In this document: piece after piece, positions 18,178-26,819 of the stretch
Numbering within the stretch: the first letter of the stretch is position 1
Layout of the letters: each line of letters opens with the position of its first letter
Assembly (NCBI GenBank): GCA_009777835.1
Contig: WRKZ01000013.1
Span: 1-35,763 of the forward strand
Reading direction: 5' to 3'
DNA length: 35,763 nucleotides
Origin: Oscillospiraceae bacterium
Lineage (GTDB): Bacteria > Bacillota > Clostridia > Oscillospirales > Ruminococcaceae
Program-made: the position numbers and the translations under genes
Notes under the pieces: generated by a model
Seen by the model: the letters and a program-made list of their open reading frames with translations, nothing else
Database searches by the model: none
What the model was told of the DNA's origin: nothing

Positions 18178-19320
18178 TTATCCCAGAATCGAATGTTCGT
18201 CGTCTATGTCGAAGAGGTGGATTGCATTCGGGTCGATTGCAAGCTCAACTATGTCCTGCGGACGCGCCTGTGAACGCGACGAAACACGAACCGTCATAGG
18301 ATAGTATTCGCAGGAAAGATAGAGGTAGGTTTCAGCACCCATCATTTCGGTAACGTCTACTACAGCTTCAATTACGCCGGTTTTAGCGTTGGCGATGTCA
18401 TACTCCTCGTCGGAAATGTTTTCGGGACGAATACCGAGGATAACGTCTTTATCGAGGTAATTTTGCAGAACCTGATGGTCTACTTTAGACGGCGGAATCT
18501 CAACGTAGAATTTCCGTCCTCTGGTGGTTTTTGTATCTTCCGAACCAAACTCAATCGTGTATTTGTTGTTGAGCATAACCAGTTTGGACTCAATAAAGTT
18601 CATCTGCGGCGAACCAATGAATCCCGCCACGAATTTATTCACGGGGTTAGCGTAGAGGTTCATGGGAGAATCAATCTGCTGAATATAACCATCCTTCATG
18701 ACAACGATTCTGTCACCCATGGTCATAGCCTCGATTTGGTCGTGAGTAACGTAAATAAACGTCGTTCCCAGTTTTTTATGAAGCTTAGACAGCTCAGTCC
18801 TCATCTGTGCGCGAAGTTTCGCATCAAGGTTGGACAAAGGCTCGTCAAGCAGGAAGACCTGCGGGTCACGAACGATTGCACGCCCGAGCGCAACACGCTG
18901 ACGCTGTCCGCCGGAAAGTGCTTTCGGCTTACGGTCGAGCAAATGCGCGATATCGAGGATTTTCGCAGCTTCATCAACCAACATCTTGATTTGGTCTTTC
19001 GGGACTTTACGGAGTTTCAACCCAAACGCCATGTTTTCAAACACGGTCATGTGCGGGTAAAGTGCGTAGTTCTGGAACACCATCGCAATGTCGCGGTCTT
19101 TAGGCGCAACGTCATTGACGAGACGGTCCCCTATGAACAACTCACCCTCCGAGATTTCTTCCAGCCCTGCCACCATACGCAAAGTCGTGGACTTTCCGCA
19201 ACCTGACGGGCCTACAAGGATTATGAACTCCTTGTCTTTAATGTTCATCGTGAAATCCGATACGGCAACAACGCCGCCGGGATACCGTTTGTAAATCCCT
19301 CTTAACGATAAACTCGCCAT
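18178..19320 (-). CDS. ABC transporter ATP-binding protein, MsmK/UgpC/MalK type
   Basis: Walker [50 protein letters not shown]-terminal TOBE region; no permease genes nearby. Confidence 0.93.
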   Translation of the reverse strand: MASLSLRGIYKRYPGGVVAVSDFTMNIKDKEFIILVGPSGCGKSTTLRMVAGLEEISEGELFIGDRLVNDVAPKDRDIAMVFQNYALYPHMTVFENMAFGLKLRKVPKDQIKMLVDEAAKILDIAHLLDRKPKALSGGQRQRVALGRAIVRDPQVFLLDEPLSNLDAKLRAQMRTELSKLHKKLGTTFIYVTHDQIEAMTMGDRIVVMKDGYIQQIDSPMNLYANPVNKFVAGFIGSPQMNFIESKLVMLNNKYTIEFGSEDTKTTRGRKFYVEIPPSKVDHQVLQNYLDKDVILGIRPENISDEEYDIANAKTGVIEAVVDVTEMMGAETYLYLSCEYYPMTVRVSSRSQARPQDIVELAIDPNAIHLFDIDDEHSILG

Positions 19321-19500
19321 TTAAACAATTCCTCCAGTCTTTCTTAATTTACAGATTTTCATTACCTATATATAATAACACATTTTTTTGAAAAATAAAA
19401 GTATTGAAATAACCAAAATTTCGCCCCGGTCTTTATGTAGATTTACTAACCCTCCCAAAAATCCGGGTCGTTTTTGGGGGTTTTTTCGTTAAATTGCACA

Positions 19501-19700
19501 AAAGAAAATCAAGAGTCGCCGGGTCGTGGCTCTGCCACGAGCAGGGCGACTTGACGAAAGCAAAAAGAAAATCAAGAGCAGCGGTGTCACCGGCTCTGCC
19601 GGTGAGCAGGCTGCTTGACGAAAGCAAAAAGAAAATCAAGAGCTCACAGGTCGGCGGCTTCGCCGTCGAGCAGGTGAGCTTGACGGCTTCGCTGTCATTT
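19501..19700 (+). repeat. Three tandem nested-hairpin repeats (63-64 bp period)
   Basis: Conserved aaaagaaaatcaagag...gcag...cttgacgaaagc with different but self-complementary arms per unit. Confidence 0.9.
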
Positions 19701-19805
19701 TTAAAATTTTTGCTATTTTTCACTCGCCCTCAACATATATATGTAGGACAAGAGCATATATGTAAGACAAGAACAAATTAATCCGCAACGGAAAGGAATA
19801 CCCTC

Positions 19806-20357
19806 ATGAAAAACAATGTTTCAAGCACGAACCCCAACATTTCGGAACCATACTCCTTAACTCCGAAAATCCCTACGGAATTTTCTCCGCAGGGCAAGCA
19901 AAGCGCAAAACGCAGGAATCCCCTCAATCTCCCGCTAATCGGAATCGGGCTGATTTGCCTTTTGCTGATTATCCTGTTCATCGCCTCACAGGTCGGGCGG
20001 GCAAACACACCTAACCGACCCGGAAAAGTCGATTCGGCGAACCAAGCGGGGGAATACCTGGCAGGTTTCGGGTGGGAGGTCTCGACCGCGCCCATATCGG
20101 TGCGAACCGTGCAAATCCCGCAAGAATTTTCGCCCGCCTACGAGGAATACAACACCCTCCAGAAATCTCAGGGGTTTGACCTGTCACCCCACCGCACGAA
20201 ATCGGTTATAATCTATACATTTCGGGTTTTGAACCACCCATCGCCTGATGATGTATTCGCGAACGTAATGACCCTTGACGGGGTGGTGATTGCCGGTGAC
20301 GTGGTCTCGTATGCTTTGGACGGATTCCTCACAGGATTGGAAGGGCGAACCGCTTGA
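19806..20357 (+). CDS. DUF4830-like membrane protein (183 aa)
   Basis: TM LPLIGIGLICLLLIILFIAS; EYLAGFGWEVSTAPISVRTVQIPQEFSPAYEEYNTLQKSQGFDLSPHRTK. Family name from memory. Confidence 0.7.
   Translation: MKNNVSSTNPNISEPYSLTPKIPTEFSPQGKQSAKRRNPLNLPLIGIGLICLLLIILFIASQVGRANTPNRPGKVDSANQAGEYLAGFGWEVSTAPISVRTVQIPQEFSPAYEEYNTLQKSQGFDLSPHRTKSVIIYTFRVLNHPSPDDVFANVMTLDGVVIAGDVVSYALDGFLTGLEGRTA
19857..19904 (+). repeat. Copy of the 9551 intergenic repeat in frame within a CDS
   Basis: ttaactccgaaaatccctacggaattttctccgcagggcaagcaaagc; 42/48 and 43/48 identical to reverse complements of copies at 9551 and 9681. Confidence 0.85.
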
Positions 20358-20382
20358 CATAACCTAAACTATGTGATATAAT
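20354..20382 (+). promoter_or_regulatory. SigA-type promoter of transglutaminase gene
   Basis: TTGACA-N17-TATAAT. Confidence 0.8.
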
Positions 20383-20389
20383 GCAAATC

Positions 20390-21700
20390 ATGAAAAAATT
20401 TATTTTTATTCCGATTGCAATCCTGCTGATGTTTTCGATGTTTAATACGGTTGAAACTGCAATCGCAAATCACGAAACGCCGTCACAGATTGCGTACGAT
20501 TGGCTTGTCACAAGTCACGACCCCGACCGTTACAGTGAATTTGTCATTGTCGGCGAAAATAGGGATGTGTTCGGTGCTAACGGAGTCTACAAAGACAACA
20601 AAATCGTGGATTTCAGCATGTCGAGAAATAAATTTGACATAGATTTCAAAATACTTGATAACGGGAAATACACGGCAACCTTCACCGGAACACCCAAACA
20701 AGACGGTTACGATGTAATCAACATAACGCTTGAGTCGGGCGTTACAATGCAGTATCGTATCGAATATTCGGTAAGCTTCGGTTGGTATTTCGCCGATTGG
20801 CAGTATTCCGAAGAGGTTTCACTCAGTGAGCGTAATCTCCAAGTCATTGCGGCATATGAACAAGTGAGTCCTGCCATCGCCGTACAGTATCTTGTGGGCG
20901 AAAACGTCGATTACGAAAGAACTGCAGCCATTCTCGCCGAAATCAAGCGGCTTGCGGAGGAAATCACCGAGGGAATTGATGACGATTACCAAAAAGCAAA
21001 AGCAATTTCGGCATGGGTTGCCGAAATTATTCATTACGATACGGTCGCTTCCGCAAACGGTGTAACGCTGGAAACGGTATCGTTGGAACACGTTGTCGAA
21101 TACAGCCGTGGAATCTGCTCCGGTTATGCCAATCTCACCGCCGCAATGTACGAAGCCGTAGACATCAAAGCCGTAACGGTAATCGGGGATGCGGTATACA
21201 TGAACAATGCCGACCAAATCCTCACAAAAAATAATCGGCATGAGTGGACGGCATTCTGGTACGAATACCCGCCCGAACATCTCGAGTTTACGAGAGATAC
21301 GAAAGGCAGATGGGTAATCGTTGATTCGGGTTGGGACAGCTTAAACCTCTATACTTCGAACGGTTATTCGACCGACGGGATTACACAGAAATACTTCGAC
21401 ATAACGCCGCAAGCCCTCGTGCAGAGTCATCGGGCGGGTCTCGCCGAAGAGCGTCGCTATTTCGACGTTTTGGAAACGTTTGATTTCGGCGAAGCTTCTT
21501 CTTCAAATAAACCTAACAGCGAAGGCGAGAAAACCCTGCCTTTCAATAACAATCCGGAGAGCGAAATTTCACGTGATTCAAACCAAGCGGAAGAGTCGAA
21601 CAGTCTCACCTACGTGATTATTCCGTTAGCGGTAGGTGCGTTTGCGGGATTCGTCGGCGTATTGATTTTGATGACGATTCTCCGTAAACGAAAAGGATGA
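20390..21700 (+). CDS. Secreted/membrane-anchored transglutaminase-like protein
   Basis: Start taken as second ATG (MKKFIFIPIAILLMFSMF); GICSGYANLTAAMYEA (Cys), NRHEWTAFWYE (His), WVIVDSGWDSLN (Asp); C-terminal TM. Confidence 0.85.
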   Translation: MKKFIFIPIAILLMFSMFNTVETAIANHETPSQIAYDWLVTSHDPDRYSEFVIVGENRDVFGANGVYKDNKIVDFSMSRNKFDIDFKILDNGKYTATFTGTPKQDGYDVINITLESGVTMQYRIEYSVSFGWYFADWQYSEEVSLSERNLQVIAAYEQVSPAIAVQYLVGENVDYERTAAILAEIKRLAEEITEGIDDDYQKAKAISAWVAEIIHYDTVASANGVTLETVSLEHVVEYSRGICSGYANLTAAMYEAVDIKAVTVIGDAVYMNNADQILTKNNRHEWTAFWYEYPPEHLEFTRDTKGRWVIVDSGWDSLNLYTSNGYSTDGITQKYFDITPQALVQSHRAGLAEERRYFDVLETFDFGEASSSNKPNSEGEKTLPFNNNPESEISRDSNQAEESNSLTYVIIPLAVGAFAGFVGVLILMTILRKRKG

Positions 21701-21727
21701 GATTTCCGCGAAAATAAGATAATAACA

Positions 21728-21754
21728 AACCCCTTTCATTTCATGAAGGGGGTT
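21728..21754. terminator. Bidirectional terminator
   Basis: aacccctttca-tttca-tgaagggggtt. Confidence 0.75.
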
Positions 21755-21779
21755 CGTTATATAATGCCTGCTGAACAAC

Positions 21780-23255
21780 TCACAGAATAATACAAATCAA
21801 GCCGCCACATCCGTCGTTGATTATGCGCTGAATCGTCTCTTGCAATTTCATTCTCGCATCCGACGGCATTCGATAAAGCTTATTGTGTAATCCTTCATTG
21901 ACCAGTTCGTGAAGTGACTTACCGAATATATTCGACTCCCAGATTTTCGTGGGGTTCTCCTCAAACTCTTTGAGAAGATACATAATCAACTCTTCCGACT
22001 GGCGTTCGGAACCCACCACCGGCGAAACCTCGGTCGTGATATTCGCGGCGAGCATATGAATCGACGGTGCGGCGGCTTTAAGCCGAACTCCGTACTTACC
22101 GCCCTGTTTCACGATTTCGGGTTCTTCCAACGTAAGCTCATCAATCGACGGCATGACTATTCCGTACCCGGTAGCACGGACTTCATCCAGGGCAGACTTC
22201 ACCTTCTCGTATTTCTTCTTGATTTCGGCGAGGGCAATCATGCAGGGCATTAAATCGCCTTCGTCTTTGAGGTCGAGTCCGGTGGTCTCACCAAGAATCT
22301 GGTAAAACAGCTCATTTTTAAGTTGTACCGAGATGAATCCCGCACCCTTACCCAAATCGATGCTTTCGACATCGCAACTGGTAACGTATTCGCAATCATT
22401 GACTTTACAGGACACGCTTTTCACCTGGTCGATGCTGACTATGTTAGCCGCCGATTCGCGCAACGCGCTCCAAACCTGCGACTTAAGCCAGTGTCCTTTT
22501 TCGAGGACGGTAAGCCATTTCGGGATTTTGATGTTGATTTCCTTAACCGGGAATTGCAAAAGCACTTCGGTCATTACGTTTTTGATTGCTTCCTCATCTA
22601 AATCAAGGCAGTTCAGCGGAATAACCGGTTTACCGTACTTTTCCCACATTTCGCGGGCGATTTCGAGGGACTCCTCCGACTCCGGGTCACGACAGTTGAG
22701 AATCACCACGAAAGGCTTGTTAATCGCCTCCAGCTCATTTATGACGCGCTCTTCGGCTTCCTCGTATTCAGCTCTGGGAATATCGGTGATACTCCCGTCG
22801 GTCGTGATTACAAGCCCGATTGTTGAGTGTTCGTTTATGACCTTCTGCGTACCGACTTCTGCCGCCATATTAAATGGGATTTCGGTGTCAAACCACGGTG
22901 TCAGCACCATCCGCGGCTGTTCGTTCTCGATGTAACCGATAGAGCTCGGAATAATATATCCCACGCAATCGATTAAGCGAACGTTCATGGTAGCGTTGTC
23001 TTCGAGGGTGATGTTAATCGCTTCTTCCGGAATGAACTTTGGTTCGGTGGTCATAATGGTCTTGCCCGCCGCCGACTGCGGCAACTCATCCACCGCACGT
23101 TCGCGCCGAAACTCCGAATCTATGTTGGGAATAACGATACTGTTCATGAAACGGCTGATAAAGGTCGATTTACCGGAACGTACCGGCCCCACAACTCCGA
23201 TATAGATGTTTCCGTCGGTTCTTTTTGCGATGTCTTGATAAATGCTTGAATTCAT
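21780..23255 (-). CDS. spoIVA: Stage IV sporulation protein A
   Basis: Start at 23255: MNSSIYQDIAKRTDGNIYIGVVGPVRSGKSTFISRFMNSIVIPNI; 491 aa. Confidence 0.97.
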   Translation of the reverse strand: MNSSIYQDIAKRTDGNIYIGVVGPVRSGKSTFISRFMNSIVIPNIDSEFRRERAVDELPQSAAGKTIMTTEPKFIPEEAINITLEDNATMNVRLIDCVGYIIPSSIGYIENEQPRMVLTPWFDTEIPFNMAAEVGTQKVINEHSTIGLVITTDGSITDIPRAEYEEAEERVINELEAINKPFVVILNCRDPESEESLEIAREMWEKYGKPVIPLNCLDLDEEAIKNVMTEVLLQFPVKEINIKIPKWLTVLEKGHWLKSQVWSALRESAANIVSIDQVKSVSCKVNDCEYVTSCDVESIDLGKGAGFISVQLKNELFYQILGETTGLDLKDEGDLMPCMIALAEIKKKYEKVKSALDEVRATGYGIVMPSIDELTLEEPEIVKQGGKYGVRLKAAAPSIHMLAANITTEVSPVVGSERQSEELIMYLLKEFEENPTKIWESNIFGKSLHELVNEGLHNKLYRMPSDARMKLQETIQRIINDGCGGLICIIL

Positions 23256-23272
23256 GCTTTTTCTCCTCCCCC

Positions 23273-24979
23273 TCACACTATTGGAATCAAGAGCATACAT
23301 GGAGAGGTGATTCTGTCACTGCCGGACTGTTCGATTTCCATGTCGTTCTCTGCTATGATTGCTTCTGCACTCGTGTTATAGCGTTTTGCGATACTCCAGA
23401 TGTCTTCGTTTTCTTCGGCGTAATACAGTTTCAAAGCGTATTCGTGATTTCCTGCTTTGGGTGCATCTTCATTGACCGACACTTCTTTGATTACCTCAAT
23501 CGAACGTACCTGGTAAAGACACCCGGTCAGTTTCAATACCGCACGAATATCCACCCGATTCTCGGCTGAAATGGAATAAGTTGTGTTTATCACCTGCAAG
23601 TTCGGTTCGATACTGTGCTGTTCGGTAAACTCCGACAACCCCGAAACTTCGGTGACAATCTCGAACGGCTCGCTCTTCTCGATGTAGGTAGGTGTCCCGG
23701 TACTGAGTCGCGCTACCACCTGCAGATTCGCTTGGCCGGTAATGACAAGTTCATTTTCGCCCCGGGTACGGCAAACGATGTTGGAAATATCATAGCGGGA
23801 ATCATAGACCGCTTCAAGCTCGCCTTCGCTACATTCGACAGTGCCTTTAAAGCTGAGTTGACGTTCGATTATTTGCGGCATGGTCTCGGTCTTGATAATC
23901 GACTTAGTAAACGAACTCTCGAAATTTACCGAATACATATCGATTAACGGCATGACCTCTTTTTCAAGATGGGCGGTAACGGTGCAATTGATAGTCAAGT
24001 CACACGACAGGACACGATTTTCTCCCACGTCCGACGATTTGATTTCCAAATCACAGTCCATCACCGACAGGTTTACGAAACAAACATGGTTTTCGCTCAC
24101 CCCGTTGAGGTCGATAATCTGGCTGATTGGGATTACCGCTTCGATTACTTCGGCCTCTTCCGCGACAGGGAGATTAGCCGGTGCGGATTCCCCCTCGGAA
24201 TTAGCATTGGAGCCGGCGGAATAATCACCCATACCCGAACCGTTCGTGCTTTTCGTAAGGTACAGGGCTTTGATTAACGCTTCCCCTTTGACTACGACTT
24301 TACCGGAAATGATTTTATAATCGCTCACGGTAACACTGGCATCATGATGGACGATGCTGTTGATTCCCCCCGAGCCCACCCCGGTTTCGATGTTTTCACG
24401 CGTGACGAACTGACGGGAGGTGACGAGCTTTTCGCCGCAATAACGCAGAGAAGTCTTCAAAGTTTCAACGCCCATTCCCGAAACGCCGGTAATCATCTGG
24501 GATTCTCGCATACAGATGACCTTGACTTTACAGCTCACTGCACCGCGGATGTCGATTCGTCTTCCCGAAACGGCACGGCAGTTACAATAATCTGTTTTCG
24601 GCGAAATGTAAGCAAGCGCGTTTTCGACGGGTTTCACCAGGTCAATCGTCTTTGAGTAGGTGTAACGCTGTTCGACACAGTTGACAACATTGCTTTCCCG
24701 GCTGAGGTAAAGCAGTTTTATGTACACCACTCCGTCACAGTAAAGCTGATTCCCCGAAACACTGTAAGAAACCACGCAAGGGGTTAACGAGCATTTCAGG
24801 ACTTTGAAAATGTCGGGGTAATAGTCCGGTAAAACATAGTCGAACTCCACCCCTTGTTCGACCTGCCCGTCATAGACGACTTCGTTAAGAAAGACGGGTT
24901 CCTTCGATGTTGTCAAGCAATCCGCGGCAGAACCGTGCCCGCCTTTTGAATTACTGTTGCTTTGAATTTTTAAATCCAT
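23273..24979 (-). CDS. sipL: SPOCS (DUF3794)/LysM protein, SipL-like
   Basis: Start at 24979 with SD ggagg; repeated DUF3794-type modules; C-terminal LysM YYAEENEDIWSIAKRYNTSAEAIIAEND; adjacent to spoIVA. Confidence 0.85.
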   Translation of the reverse strand: MDLKIQSNSNSKGGHGSAADCLTTSKEPVFLNEVVYDGQVEQGVEFDYVLPDYYPDIFKVLKCSLTPCVVSYSVSGNQLYCDGVVYIKLLYLSRESNVVNCVEQRYTYSKTIDLVKPVENALAYISPKTDYCNCRAVSGRRIDIRGAVSCKVKVICMRESQMITGVSGMGVETLKTSLRYCGEKLVTSRQFVTRENIETGVGSGGINSIVHHDASVTVSDYKIISGKVVVKGEALIKALYLTKSTNGSGMGDYSAGSNANSEGESAPANLPVAEEAEVIEAVIPISQIIDLNGVSENHVCFVNLSVMDCDLEIKSSDVGENRVLSCDLTINCTVTAHLEKEVMPLIDMYSVNFESSFTKSIIKTETMPQIIERQLSFKGTVECSEGELEAVYDSRYDISNIVCRTRGENELVITGQANLQVVARLSTGTPTYIEKSEPFEIVTEVSGLSEFTEQHSIEPNLQVINTTYSISAENRVDIRAVLKLTGCLYQVRSIEVIKEVSVNEDAPKAGNHEYALKLYYAEENEDIWSIAKRYNTSAEAIIAENDMEIEQSGSDRITSPCMLLIPIV

Positions 24980-25082
24980 AACTAACCTCCGTATCAAGTT
25001 TGTCTACAAGCAGTGTATGTTCGGGTTGTACGGAATATTCCGGTTATGAATCAGAAAATAAAAAAAGCAGGAAAAATCCTGC

Positions 25083-25111
25083 TTGACAAGGTCGATATAT
25101 TATGATAGAAT
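25083..25111 (+). promoter_or_regulatory. SigA-type promoter of candidate toxin mRNA
   Basis: TTGACA-N17-TAGAAT. Confidence 0.75.
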
Positions 25112-25210
25112 ATGCTCTGACAAAGGCAGACCATAACTTTAACGGTTAAACTGCGGTTGGCTGAGCTTCCTTTTTTAAAGGCAAATTCCAATGAAAAGGA
25201 GGTGATGCTC

Positions 25211-25297
25211 ATGGAAGTGATAGTAGAACTACTTAAATTATACGTAATTCTGCAAATTATCATAGAAATGAAAAAACAACCGCCCCGAGCAAGGTAA
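25211..25297 (+). CDS. Candidate type I toxin, 28-aa hydrophobic peptide MEVIVELLKLYVILQIIIEMKKQPPRAR
   Basis: SD aaaaggaggtgat matching the 16S 3' end, 4 nt before the ATG run; own promoter; bidirectional terminator. Below ORF-track length cutoff. Confidence 0.65.
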   Translation: MEVIVELLKLYVILQIIIEMKKQPPRAR

Positions 25298-25359
25298 AGT
25301 TGTTTTTTCAATTTGAACCGCTCAGCTAACCGCCTTAGGTCTGCCTTTGCTATTTGAAC
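25268..25359 (-). ncRNA. Candidate antisense antitoxin RNA
   Basis: Perfect minus-strand promoter TTGACT-N17-TATAAT (25394..25366) pointing into the toxin ORF 3' end; terminator 25309..25270. Confidence 0.55.
25270..25309. terminator. Bidirectional terminator overlapping toxin ORF 3' end
   Basis: gaaaaaacaac...gttgttttttc, 11-bp perfect stem. Confidence 0.7.
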
Positions 25360-25365
25360 ACTTTA

Positions 25366-25394
25366 ATTATATCATGCCCCCGACAATAAGTCAA
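25366..25394 (-). promoter_or_regulatory. SigA-type antisense promoter
   Basis: Minus strand TTGACT tattgtcgggggcatga TATAAT. Confidence 0.75.
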
Positions 25395-25409
25395 CAGCTT
25401 TTTCAAAAA

Positions 25410-26441
25410 TCATCTCAGCCGCTGCATGAGAATCCCTGCGATATCTTGCAAAGGTGCCTGCCGACTCACCGCACCCATATTATGCGCCACCATCGGCATT
25501 CCGTAGACTACGCAGGTGCTTTCGTCCTGTCCGACAGTGAACGCACCCGACTGTTTCATCTTGAGCATGCCTTTCGCGCCGTCCGCACCCATTCCCGTAA
25601 GAATTACGCCCATGGCATTATTCCGCGCAGACTCCGCCACCGACTCAAACAGAACATCCACCGACGGGCAATGCCCCGAAACCTTTTCGCCCTTTTTGCT
25701 CTCGATAAAATATCCGCCCGCATTCCTCTTAAGTCGCATATGATACTCACCCGCACCGATTATAATCAATCCCGAACGGACTTTATCTCCGTCTTCCGCT
25801 TCCTTGACTTCCATCTGGCACACCCGATTAAGACGGTCGGCGTACATTTTCGTGAATCCTGCCGGCATATGCTGTACAATCACGATTCCCGGTGTGGTTT
25901 TCGGAAGGTTTTCCACCACGACTTGAATCGCATCGGTTCCGCCGGTAGACGCACCGATTGCGATAACTTTATTCGCCGTGCTTGCCAGATTGAGCATGGT
26001 GTGCCGCAAAGACTGCGCCTGACTCCCCGTTGCATGGAGATTCCCCAGTCCAACCCTCGCAGAAGCTGCCCCCCGAACCAGACTTTGCAATTTACTCGCG
26101 AAGGTATCCATTTCACCGGCGGTAGGTTTCTTTATGTAATCCACCGCGCCGGCTTGAACAGCCTCGAACGCTTCCACCGCAGAAGCGGTCACTACTATAG
26201 CGGCGACTTTGTGGATTGGCAACAGTCTCCGCAGGAACTCTATTCCGTTCATTTTAGGCATTTCGACATCGAGCGTGATGACATCGGGCTTCATTTCAAG
26301 GATTTTACCCTTGGCATCAATCGGGTCTACGGCTGTACCTATGACTTCAATCCCCGGTGCGGAATTCAAAGCGGCGGTCAAAACCGTCCTGAACATTGCC
26401 GAATCGTCTACAATAAGAACGCGTGTTTTTCTATTTAACAT
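25410..26441 (-). CDS. cheB: Chemotaxis response regulator protein-glutamate methylesterase
   Basis: Start at 26441: MLNRKTRVLIVDDSAMFRTVL; VIAIGASTGGTDAIQVV; VIVQHMPAGFTKMYADRLN; GVILTGMGADGAKGM. Confidence 0.96.
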   Translation of the reverse strand: MLNRKTRVLIVDDSAMFRTVLTAALNSAPGIEVIGTAVDPIDAKGKILEMKPDVITLDVEMPKMNGIEFLRRLLPIHKVAAIVVTASAVEAFEAVQAGAVDYIKKPTAGEMDTFASKLQSLVRGAASARVGLGNLHATGSQAQSLRHTMLNLASTANKVIAIGASTGGTDAIQVVVENLPKTTPGIVIVQHMPAGFTKMYADRLNRVCQMEVKEAEDGDKVRSGLIIIGAGEYHMRLKRNAGGYFIESKKGEKVSGHCPSVDVLFESVAESARNNAMGVILTGMGADGAKGMLKMKQSGAFTVGQDESTCVVYGMPMVAHNMGAVSRQAPLQDIAGILMQRLR

Positions 26442-26460
26442 AAGCCAAACTCCATTATTA

Positions 26461-26815
26461 TTACCATTTACTTCCTGCACACAAAAGTGCGATAAATGTA
26501 AGGTAACACCGCAGGGCAAACCCTGCACCCCTCGCCCTGCGGGCGAGAGAGCCGCCCCAAGGGGCGGGATATATCCCTTACTTTTCAATAAGCCTATCCG
26601 GCTCACCTGATATTAAGGAGCAACAAATGTCTTGACATTTGTGCGACTTAATCCCCCGGCTGCGGCGGTTATCCGCAAGGACAAGCCGCAGGGCGATTTT
26701 GAGCAACGAAAGCTTGAGGAGAGCCGTGGCGCGGCGGGCTTCGCCCGATGGCAGACGGCTTGACACAAGTCCCGCGCGGCTTTGCCGCAAGGGTCAAGAC
26801 TTTCATTGCGGAGTA
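26461..26815. repeat. Hairpin-dense intergenic region between cheR and cheB
   Basis: gcagggcaaaccctgc, cgccctgcgggcg, ccgccccaaggggcgg, aaatgtcttgacattt, and a nested hairpin agccgt..cgggcttcgcccg..gcag acggct ttgac at 26722-26765. Confidence 0.7.
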
Positions 26816-26819
26816 ATAT

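Noticed and set aside
18178-19320. Incomplete sugar ABC transporter as a deletion or pseudogene
   Set aside because: Stand-alone multitask ATPases of the MsmK type are known; gene is intact.
19501-19700. CRISPR-like array (constant flanks, variable middles)
   Set aside because: Variable parts are self-complementary stems, not spacers; only three units; no cas genes.
19494-19781. 95-aa plus-strand ORF through hairpin repeats
   Set aside because: Open only because repeat units lack stops; frame is not consistent across 63- and 64-nt periods.
25051-25311. 86-aa minus-strand ORF over the toxin locus
   Set aside because: Crosses the antisense RNA terminator and toxin promoter; no SD; better explained by the structured locus.
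25347-26438. 363-aa plus-strand ORF
   Set aside because: Exactly antisense to cheB; His/Arg-rich composition typical of shadow ORFs and no SD.
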